Position numbers and translations under genes: made by a program
The notes under the pieces: model-generated
What the model saw: the letters and a program-made list of their open reading frames with translations, nothing else
Databases searched by the model: none
Told to the model about the DNA's origin: nothing
DNA from: Hippasteria phrygiana
Taxonomy: Eukaryota > Echinodermata > Asteroidea > Valvatida > Goniasteridae
Reading direction: 5' to 3'
Length of the DNA stretch: 64,000 nucleotides
Assembly (NCBI GenBank): GCA_037893225.1
Contig: JAZGUH010000185.1
Span: forward strand, 3,049,501-3,113,500
Part shown: piece by piece, positions 23,701 to 35,700 of the stretch
Layout: every line of letters begins with the position of its first letter
Numbering within the stretch: position 1 is the stretch's first letter

Positions 23701-26700
23701 ACGGCTCATCAAGGGGTTCTGGCTTTCCAGGAAAACTGACGCACTTTTTTCAAAAAGCGTACTTGATAAAATTCCAACACTCTCCCAAAGCCATCAGATC
23801 TATATAAAAAATAAATTTCTGTCTCGTAGTTCTCTATTCATCCGTTGATTTATTCCAGTGATAAAACTCGTTCCTTTGACCGCGGACGACGGAGAGTACA
23901 ACGAGGTGAACGCAGTGCTGGACGGCGAAGCATACACGGCGCTCATACCCAGCATCTGGGACTCATCCAATGATACAAGTGAGTTGAGTTCAAATTAAAA
24001 TTATAATTATGCGAATTAAATTGACTTTAGGTCATTACTTTTTAAATAAAGACAGCCTCACCGCCACTACGAGTTTCCTGGGTCCAGATCTAAATGGAGG
24101 ATAAATCGTCGATAAATACCCCAAAAATATTCAAATTTTAGGTGAGTAACTTCCACCGTTGCTTAGACCAACTCACCTCCCTCCTTTGATCACTGTTGAC
24201 AAAGGCTAGCGGATACTGTGTATGTTTTACAAATGGGTTCCAACTCCCTTTCGTATGATTTCTTCACGATTCTTTCCCAGTTGTTGCTATCGTGACGATT
24301 TACAGACCATCCGGGAATGCCTCAAGGATCAGCTTCAACGGCGACCCCGGTGCAGTGGTTCGATTTGGCAGTCGAGTAGTCGCTTTGGAAGTGATCGATA
24401 AAAACGGCAAGATGTTCACTGACTTCAAAGACGCTCACATCAAACTGACTTTCCCTATTACTGAGGTGGGTGTGAATGTGAGGATTTAATTTTCCATACT
24501 TTTCCATATAAGCCAGGTCGCAATTACAAAAACGAAGGCACTGCACATGTACTGCGCACAAACTTCAGTACAAACCAATGGATAAACGTGGCTGGATTTC
24601 TGAAGCGGATAGAGTGGTACTGTTTCATTGGATTGTTGTCATTGAAAGCAATTTATAATGTTTGCGTAATGGTTTCCTTCAGTTGTTTTTGTGACATGTG
24701 TTAAAAACCTATATTGGATTATTTTACAGATCCACGAGAACGAAGAGCGCATATGTGCCTTTCACTCGAGCAACGAAACGTAAGTTTTATATGAATAAAA
24801 GCAAACACAATAAATCGCTGGGATGTGATTTTCAATTCCAAAAGGAAAGAAAGGGTAAGACGATGTGATTTCGAAAATGGGCGCCAACATTACATCCTAC
24901 TCTTTTCAAATTGAAAGTCACATTCAGACCTCTTGGGTTGATAGTTTGATCCTCATTGTGATTCTGGGCCCTGAATATGATTTTGGACCTTCTTTGTTAC
25001 AATCGCACCCGCCTATAATTCCTATTTCCATTTTGTATAGAAAATCACATCCAGGGGTTCACAGTGACATTTAACTCTTTTAATTATTCGGAGCTGTACG
25101 GGTTTGAGAAAATATAGTTCGATGCGACTATTATAGTAGATTTAACCTGATCTGCCTCCTGTACCACTTCGGTGGAGGTAGGAGCTCTGAGCTTAAGGGG
25201 CCAAAAAGAGTCTTACAACAAATCATTGACTCGGAAAATCATCTTCCTGAAGACAACTGACCTGGGTGGGAAGAAACAAGTGGATACAAATCCTATTGAG
25301 ATGGTATAATCCAGTAGTATATATAATTACTGTAGTGATGCTACCATGTTTAAAATTAAGAGGGACGGCCATACCAGGTTTAATCTATGGGTACATTTTA
25401 GCGCAAAGCGGTGTAGCCTTCTTTGATGGATTTTCTACCCTGCAGGAACTGGCTGACGGGTGGCTGCCATGTTGAAAGCGTCACGAGTGATGACGTCACG
25501 TGCAGCTGCGATCACCTGACCCACTTTGCCGTTATGCTGCAAGTTCAAGAGGTACATTGGTTTGCTCAGCCGATAGTCCAAAAACACTCACTCAGGAAAA
25601 TTGTCCCAAAACAAATCCTTTTTATGAAAACAAAATTAAGAAAACCTCATCAAATCGACAGTTTTTGGTTTGATCTTCCTACATTAAAGCATTGGTGACC
25701 CGCTCTGCAAAAAGGGCACTTATGTTGCAAAATTTGAAAATAGTGTTTTATATATAGCTGGAAAGGCCATTTTATAAGCTTTCATATGGTATATGTTTGA
25801 GGTCTGTAGCATTTTGCAATCACTAGATATTTGGAAATTTGCATGTTTGTTTTCAGGAATTTCTTGAAATGACTTAAGGAGAAACAAGCCATTTAAAAAA
25901 ACAAAAGGCAAAGCAATAGATGGAAGCACTCTACAAAAACACATTCTTTTTACAACTTTATTCACTGAAATCAAAGACTTTGGTTATGAAATAGAATAAT
26001 ATAGGTATCAAAGATGCAAACAATTCCCTCCCTTTAAAATCACTTGTTTGAAGAATTTTTCACCCTCTTCACATTGAACGGCCGATAACTCGTAAAAGCA
26101 TACAGCGACTTATGTGCCATTTTTGCAGAGCGGGTCACAATTTGCTTATAGGCAATGAAGACCTATTTCGTGAATGAAACAGATTTCACACAACGCAACC
26201 TCTACAACGTCTGTCGTTAAAACGAATCTTAAATGCATCAATTATGTTTTGTTAAATATATAAGACCCCATTAGAACATTTACTGGTTAGACAATCAGCA
26301 TACCGATGTTTCATTCTTAGTATCAACTTTCAAGAGTATTTATCAAGCTTTTTATCTTTTTCGATAACGACGTGATGTTGTTTACATGTACATCAACGAA
26401 GTAACAGTAGCCTAAGGCAAGAGCCAAACATTAATTGAAAGTCACCCGTGTCATATACACTTATTGACCGGTCAGATACAGCTCTGAGTGGTCAATAGTT
26501 TCGAACACCCACGTGAGAGGTTCTCAGCCAATAAGAGAAATTGAACAATATACTCCATATAAACGAGGAATAGGTAAAGTCCTCATTGATGGCTGGTTGT
26601 ATCTCTGTATCTGCCTAAGGTTGAAATCGCCCAAGGTGACACCTATGCCCTTACCCTGTTGACACGAATCGGCCTCGGGATGTCCATTGCCTGTTTAACC

Positions 26701-29700
26701 GTCACCTTGCTGGTGTATGCTTGTTGCCGGTAAGTCGTAATTACTATTCGTGCTATTTTGGTTTTCGGCGAGAACAGGTGACGGTGTCATAATGAACATC
26801 CGACTCACATGAATATCCGACTCTTTACCCATGATGCATTGCGATACAATTGGCTTTATAATTAACACAAGATTTGTTTGGCAATGGCATAACCTTTAAC
26901 CTCATCCCAACCCTAACCCTATTTCTCACCCTAATCCTCACCCTCGCCCTTACCCTATGGGCGTTTCTCAAACCTTGGCTTGGCTTGGGCTTGGGCTTCG
27001 TCTCTAGCTGTTCCCCAGTCCCATTGCCAATCTGAAGGCTTGAATATGTAAATAAATAAACAGGCTCTGGCTCTTGGTTAAAACAAAAGACTTTGATGTA
27101 CATTTAATAAAAACAGTGTCACAGATCTTGCAAAATCTGGGGACATAAAATTACGCGAAGCCGAAGCCCGAGCCCATACCAGAGTTTGAGAAATGCCGTT
27201 TCTCATGGTGTGCGGGGACCCACTAAGCAATGCGCAGTATATGAGTCGGAGTCTCATATTCACGCGACATCGGACATGGGTCGTCCATTCGTCCTGACCA
27301 GCCCCATATCTCACTCAGAGGAAAAAGAGTGGCGCATTAATCGTAACGAATCAAATAGCACCTCCGTATGTTCAGCCTTCTTTTTGCACGGATGAAACTA
27401 CCATATTATTATCTTGACCCACAAAACAATAACCCCTCCACAGTTTTTAATCCGTCAATTTGTACAAATTAATTAGTGATTCCTTCGTTGGGCAGTCACG
27501 TTTTGTCCAAGCTCAATAGCCCTGTGCAGCCCCTTTATTCTACAACCTTCCTGTGACGCGCCGATAATTTTTGAAATGTCCTGCCTAAACACTTTCACCA
27601 TATCTGTGTACAAAGTATCTATTATGCAACGAAAGGTATAGGGATAAGACCCAGAGCATTAAGCATGTCCCACTGGATGCCATGGCCTCTTTCAGTCGCG
27701 ATCGACGGTTTCTAAGCTTGCTGGCCGCATAAAATGCTTGTTCGCTGCCATTTATCATCTCGAAAGTATTTTTTCTTTTATAACAAATCTAAAGTTTTTT
27801 ACTGACTGCGTACCTTAAGAGCACAATTATAAAAGAATCAATTTTGAAAAAAGAATGAAATCGAGCTACATGTTACTCGGTTAATTTTTTACCAATAATC
27901 CATATTGCATTTGGCTGTGTTCTTAAGTCATCTGATCCTGCTAACATATAAAGCTTAACGTTAATAAATATTATGAAACTTCTTATGTATGTGATGCGAT
28001 AAGCTGTTAGATTTTGCCATTTTGGTTAACGCTGTTGCAGTTTGACAAGCACCCGAATTGTAACGCACGCAAATCTTGCAGTGTCTCTGGTGGCGTTGCA
28101 CATAACGTTTTTCTTCATCGAGGCCTCCTCTCCGGTAAGGAATTACTTTTATAAGAGGATATCATTTCAAACTTTCATTTTCCAAGAATTCGAAGAAAAA
28201 AATAATTGTTATTTAATGTAAACCTGAAGTATATCAACCATATAAAACGATTTTTATGTTTGGGTGTATTATGTGCAGATAATGTATAGGCCTACACCGA
28301 AGTAGATACACAAACTAAGCTTGTAAACAGCTTTAACACCCTCCTGTGACGTCACACTATTGTTTTCCCTCTCCATTATTTTGCACGAATGGAGCGCGAC
28401 GCGCCATTCTGCATTTTACGAATGGCGTGTTGCACTCAACCCCAGTAGGGGATATAGGACAAAGTGCGAATTTTACAACTTATTTTCATTTCTATTTTAC
28501 TCCCAAACAAATACAGCATTGGACAAATATATGACAATTGATTAGGGTTTACAGTATAATTTTCCATTTACACATTGCCCAAAAATGTATTCATGACACG
28601 AATGAATAAATGAATGTGTTTTGCGTTAGAACAATACTGCAGTCCCTGTCCGAACTCGCCATGTTCCCACCTTGGTGTCAAATGAAACGTTTGCCATTTG
28701 AATTCCCCTATTAATATCGTTCAAACTACTTGGAGTGCATAGGATAAAAGATATTACGTGACCAACATACCAATGTATTGTCAACATTCCTTTACTGGCT
28801 TTCTTGATTTTACAAAAACACGACATTCGTTTATACAATAATGAAACATTCTTGGAGGGTGTTAAGACGGTTAATACACTCGTGGTAGCACGCCGTTCGT
28901 GGGTGATGAATGGCCCTCGGGCTGCGCCCTCGGGCCATTCTCACCCACGAACGGCGCGCTCATCGTGTATTATCCTATACTCTAAACCGTAGACCTCCTA
29001 TACTTCTGTTGTTTAGATTTCACCTTTTTGGGAAGGACCCTCATTGCTTTTTGTACCCGATTGTCAAATGTGGACCTCTGAAGGTCCACTGTAGAATGCA
29101 AGTACAAATACATACATAAATGGTTAACCTTTGAGTGTGAAAAGTCGTACTCGGACTACCGAGCAGTGCCACTTTGTGTTTGTACAACTGATACTCCCTG
29201 TTGCTGTCCAGGCTACATGCACCGCGGTCGCCATCTTGCTTCACTTTTTCTCGCTGGCAGCATTCACCTGGATGGCGCTAGAGGGCGTGTTCCTCTACAT
29301 CAAGTCCACGCCAACATTCCGCTGGAATATTCGACTTCCAGTGTGGCTCCTGATAGGCTGGGGTACGTATTGTAATCTGTGCATTATACGTTCAGTGGCC
29401 AAGGCCAAGGCAAATTATCCCCCGAAAAAGGGGCCCCCCAAAATGTGCACAAATCACAGATAAAATGGACGGTTTTTGTTTCCCTTTCTTTTACTTTGTT
29501 TAATTTTTGTATTAATTTTTTGTTTTTTTTGGGGGATGGCCCCCGTTTGCTCCCCCCGGATCCGCCGTTGTCAGTGGCTATGAATCATTAAAGAGCTAAA
29601 CAAACGTAGGTTAAAATGAAGATCGCTATATTGGAGACCAACATTCTACGTGGGTTGGACTCATTAACCCTCCTATACTTATAACTATCACAGCCTATCA

Positions 29701-32700
29701 AAATCTCTAAACACCAACTCTGACAGTTTGTGTGTGTTTCAATCTGAAATTTGATAGGTTTTGATCTGTACAGCAGCTGGGTCGATTTTGGCCCTGAGAA
29801 CAGGAGGGTTAACAGAGGAAGTTCCCCCGCCTGGGTCTATAGGTCTGAAAATTGGATAATTCTTTTGTTATAGATCTGGACGCAGGAAAACCGTAAGGGT
29901 GGTACGGCTGGCAACCTAAAATATGGCCAACCCCAGCACCTCTGTTGTAGCCCTAGAGTGACTTCCATAAAATATTATTCTGATTTATAAGTTGAGTACA
30001 CTCTGGCTGGAGGTAGGCTAGGCTTCAGCAGATGAGGCAATTTGTATGTATCGAATAATTATGTGGTAGCATCAGTGAAGTATTGGTAACTCCATTTGAG
30101 TCCCCCCCGTGCGGATATGGCTCATATGTTTTCTGCTGCTTGCCTCTCAATATCAATTGCGGGCAGAAAATAATATGGTGGAATAGAGGAATTTCACATT
30201 AGCCCCTTTCTGCGCACTTCCGGGTTGAAAGCGAGAATCTCAGTGGCAAACAAAACAACGCTTTTCAGCACATTCATTCAAGCATGAATTAATCAGGCCA
30301 TAAAAGGAAGCGCAGGCGCACGATCGGCATAAAGTTGTTTACTGTGACATTGGGATCCTCGTTTTCAAACGCGGAAGTGCACAGATCGGCGCTAAACTCG
30401 TCATTGTGGGATTCCTCTATTGAATCTAATCGAACTGTGTTATTTAAAATCAACTTCACAAGCACGACACAATTGGTATATTAAAACCCCCATCAAAATT
30501 TGGAGACCGTTTTTAAGAAAAAAATTCAAATCCCCCCCCCGACTTAAAACCTTCATACGCCATTAGAAGCAACTATATGGTAAATAGAAGTCGTTTATTA
30601 ACCGCTGTCTTTCCAATTATTGGAAGAAAATGTTCTTCAGAATCATTTATTGCATTCCAGGGTGCCCCTCGGTGGTGGTAGGCATTTCCATTGCAGTGCG
30701 TCTTCAGAGTTACACGCGGCAGGGCAGGTGAAATCATTAAGTCATTTTTCACATTATTCTTTTTCTGCTTTAAGGCCGAGTAAAAAAAACATGTTTCACG
30801 TCCGGGTTTAAAAACAAAAGGAGGAAGAGGGGCTTTTTATGTATTTTTTTCAAAATGGCCGTCATTAAAAAAAATCTGGCAACCGTTGGTGTTTCCCTGT
30901 TCAAAGACGCATTAAAAATAGAAGAGACATGTTGGACAAGAGAACTGAACATATTTAAAGTGTTTTTTAGTATGTTTGTAGCACCATATCAGCAAACAAA
31001 AACAAAAAAACATTCCGACTCGCAAGTATTTATTTTCCGATTGACTGGTTGACATTTTTGATTTTTTATACATAATTTTTCTGTGGTTAAAATTTAAAAA
31101 AATCCAGGCGGCCTCCAGAAAGGAAGCGGGCGGGGACGCGAAACATGTTTTTTTTTTTATTTCGCCTTAGTAGAAAAACAAATGTTAGATAATATAATGT
31201 TTGTCAGTTTTCTTCGACTATTATCACTGACGTCCAATGCAACGTATTCCATGTTTTCTTTTTGTACAGAATTGTGTTTCTTTTTGGTGATGTCCCATGG
31301 CTTTTCCGCTTCAATGGGAGATGTCTGAGACGCTGGTGGCAGCAGACATATCGGTCCCTTTCTGTTGTTCTCACCAGTCGTGCGCATGCTCAGAACTAGC
31401 AAAAAGGACCGGTATGTCTGGTGCCACCAGCGTCTCAAAAGTCTCCCTTTAAATTGGACCACTCATAGGTACCAGAATGCAACGGAGATGGGAAAGGGAC
31501 CCCCCTCTTTTGTGTTGGTCATTGTGTTCCTTGAATCTCATAAATTCTTTTTAGAAATCTAGGGGGATGTGTTAGGTAACAATAGTCTGCAGTGTGCTTA
31601 GGGTATAGGGACAAAAGGGGGTACTCTTCCCCACCCCCCATATCGTTAAACAATGGGCGACTACATAGCTTCTAACCCTTTCTGTAACAGGTGCTCTCTG
31701 ATTGATTCCACTATTACAGATGCTGGTTGTCGTATGATAACGGCTTTGTCTGGGCTTTTCTCGCGCCAGTTGCCTTTGTCCTCATTGTAAGTGTCACATG
31801 TGTGGTTATACTTAGTTTAGGGACGCCAATGAGGTTTTTGTCCAGAGCTTGAAAATGTGGAAAAGGGAAGCATTATTGTACATATTGAGGAATGAAATTA
31901 GCCCATCATTTTCCATGAAAAAAAAGCGTCAGGCTTTCGCTTGAAAACCGGCGTGCTTTGAATTATGTGGAAATTAGCAGTTAAAATGTAAATGATAGCT
32001 CGAGTTAAAAAAAACAACAACCAAGAATAAGTGTTTAAATTTTCTTGTACCTTCCTTTGGGCACGCATCGCGCATAAAGTCGAGGTGACCAAGTTTTCCA
32101 AAATCTCAAATGGAGAAGGCGTTAGGTTTTATTTCCAACTAAATACTGTCGTTTATTTCCCTTTCTGCACAGCACAGCACAACAGACTCATCCTTGTTTT
32201 ACATCCACTGCCACATAGGGTGTGTGTGGTCGAGCATGTGTGTTCGGTGTTACAATGCAAGAAAGACGTATTCTTGAAGCTCGCCGTATTTAAGATTCCA
32301 GGATTTGTAAAGCATTTTGTCCCATTATGCGGAAAAGTAATTTTCGTGCACGTTAACCAGCACCTGCTCGTCGAATTCTCGTCGAACATGGTATTTTGAC
32401 AATATAATTTTATTATTTTTTGGGTGTAATTCTGATCAGGGTAATACCTTCATGCTGATTCGGCTCCTGTGTGTCTTCTTTTCACTGAAGAGCAACAAAG
32501 ACAAATGCGAGGCTGACAGGATCAAGTAAGAAACAATTTTGTTTCTTGGCACATCAATAAAATTAAAAGAGGGGGATAACGAATGTCTTCAAAGCCAGCG
32601 TGTATTGCCTGTAAAAATCATTCGTTGTCGTTTTCACGAAGTGATCAATCGTGTGTGCCAATCGCGGAATGCCTCGGTTATGACGAATGCATTCCGCAAT

Positions 32701-35700
32701 TTGCATGTATGTGATTCGTCACTTCCTGACAATGACGACGAACTGTCCGATTTCACGTGATGGAGTCAATCGAGATTATAACAAATTATAAAGACATTTG
32801 CTTATTTTTCTTTATATACCATTATAAGTGCATCTAGTCCCAGACTTTAATAACTTTTTGCGAATGGCATTTCACAGTGCAGTTTACCCCCCCCCCCTCC
32901 CTTTCAAGCCTTTTGGTATCTTCAGTTAATATTATATTTCAGTTTTTATTATATTGAGATCATATTGCAGATTCTTCGGGTGGGAATTCAACCATCGAAC
33001 TGCCCTTTCTGTAGGTACAGAAAATGCAACCACTTTTTTGCCGCTTTAACTCAAATTTTGGGTTGTAACCCCCTCCCGGTGAACAGATAGGACGTTGCCT
33101 TTATACATTGCAGTATCAACGGCTTTTCAAGAATTGAAAAAAACAACACAACCTTGTTTTTACTTCCAATGAAAAGAAGCATCTAGACCTTGTTTGTATT
33201 TTTGTAAAACGTGGTGATAGGCGTGAAAACAAGTTTAACTAATAACAGTACGCGTGAAAAAAGCCCTGGATATTCCATTGGATATTCCATTGGATATTCC
33301 ATTTAACGGGATATTCCATTGCATCTTTTTAAATAGTTAAATCTTTTTAGAAGTTAAATATTTAACATAGTCGAAATGGGACATTTCAGAGCTGGGTTGA
33401 GACTACTGCTCGTGCTGGAACCACTGCTGGGGCTACCCTGGATACTGGGTTTCTTCTACGTCAGCCAGGACACTATAATCTTCGCGTATGCATCTGTGGT
33501 TCTGAACACCTTACAGGTGGGTTTGACATTAATTAGCACAGTTATGCAATTGTAATATATATATATTTTATGTCATTATCAAACAAAATAAACAGGGCAA
33601 CATTTAAGAAAAAATTGAAACGCAATAAGAAATAGTAATTATGTTGATATTTTTAATACGAGAAAGTGGTATAATTACGGGGGCACCTGTCCCGCCAGCT
33701 GACACCTGTGTCCCCCGCAAGAGATTGAAATTGTTCACAAAGAAGTTAAGAATATTGTGTTTTCTCCCCGAAATTTCCCCAGAAAAAAATCGTGCAAACC
33801 TCAAGTGCCTCCTGCTAATTGGACCCTAGTTCCGCTGCCGGTGCAAAGAATTAAAGTTTTTCCAATATTGTGCTGCCTGATGCGTGACATCACGCAGAAG
33901 CAAACGAGATGTGATTTTTGCATTCACAATGGACTTCGTCGTGTAGGCCTATAGGATGTGCAATCGTCGTCAAAAATCCCTTCGGGTAAAGATATTCAAG
34001 TAAAACAAGTCACGAGGCAATTAAAAACAATGAACAAAAATGAAACTTGCCTTACTTGGAAATATTTGTCTTTCTGCAGGGCGTCTTTGTGTTTCTCTCC
34101 CAGTGCCTCTATGACCATGAAGTAAGTTGCAACTCTGTGTTCTTCTTAATATTTGTCGCATGCAAAATAATAAGCGAGCAGTTTTGAATAGCCCATGTGA
34201 ATTTGACCAATTGATACTTCTGCATCACAGAAAAAAGTCTCGATTCATAGGTGCACTTGGAAGTTGAAGGTGTGGAACTCACGGATCACGTGCACCTATT
34301 TTAGGGGGGAGGCACTAAACGCAGCGGAGCTGAAATTATTGGCTCAAATTATGAATTTGAAATCATCTTTAGTGCTCAATAACCCGATCAATTCTCAATT
34401 GTTGAGTATTATTTTTAAAGCAGTTGTATAGGAATACTATTTCGGGTGTTATTTATTTTTGGGAGGGGGCAAAGTCCATCCTTTTCCCTGGTTCCGCCCT
34501 TGGTAAGTGAGAGGGGTAAGAAATAAAATGGCGACTCTTGACTTGGTATTAAAATTGGCATGATAAATCACCGTCTAGGGTCAAGTAACTTGCCTAATAG
34601 TGGACTGCAATTCAAATATATCGAGCACAAGAATATCACGTTCAATTTGCTACGGAAAATTAAGACATTTTGTTTTGTTTGCGATAAATATTGGATAAAG
34701 TGTAGAAGGGTCTATAAATATGAAGACGGAGATATTTGATTGCGGTTTAGCTAGCTTCTCCCTTTCCTAAATACTGCATTCATTTTGTTGATTTTGCAGG
34801 TCAGACAACATTTTCGAGCGAAGACATCTAAAGTTCACTCGATTCATATTGCTCAGGATTCAAGCGCAATATGCACTACAGGTAAGTCGTTTTGAGAAAA
34901 AAAAACAGGAGATGAAAGACGTACGTAAGAAAAGTGCAGTCAGCAGGCAAAAAATCAAACGCCCACCCGCCCACACACCCAAGTGTGTAAACGGGTGCAA
35001 TTGGGGACCTCCTATTGTCCCTCTTTTGTTTGTACTTTAACTTTTTCGGAAGGCCTCCCATTGGTTTTGTACACGATTTTCAAACGGGGACCTTTCTCAA
35101 TCGGGGACCCTATTGTCCTCTTTTGTTAAAGGTCCCCTGTTGAATGCAAAAACAAACTCACACACCCAGCCTTTACTGTGGACATTCCTTTGTTTTCATG
35201 CAGTTAAGAAAATTGGAGAAAAGAAAATTAATAGCACTGGGTGAAGTCCGCTCTTTCTACACAAATTAAGTGTTCCCCTTCATTTTGCGAAACCTAACCC
35301 TAACCCCATTGCCTCTAAAGCTGTTTTTCAAATACGGGGAAACGTTCTGTGGACGTGGGCAAGTCCACAAACCGTTCATTTCCCCTGCACCTTGTGGACA
35401 TCTTTTGGTTACAGGTCCACGAAGAGTATGCAATGTTAGAGCACCCAACCACCCACGTATCAACTGACCAACTAACCATAATGTATTCACCAACACACAC
35501 AGTCATGTAAACGGGTGCAATCGTGGACCTCCCATTGTTCCTCTTTTGTTTATACTCTAACTTTTTCGGAAGGCCTCCCATTGGTTTTGTACACGATTTT
35601 CAAACGTGGACGTTAGGTCAAACGTGGACCCCTTTGTCTACGCCCAAATTCTTTTGTCCTAGGTCCACGATTGCCGGCATATACAAACTCACACATACAC

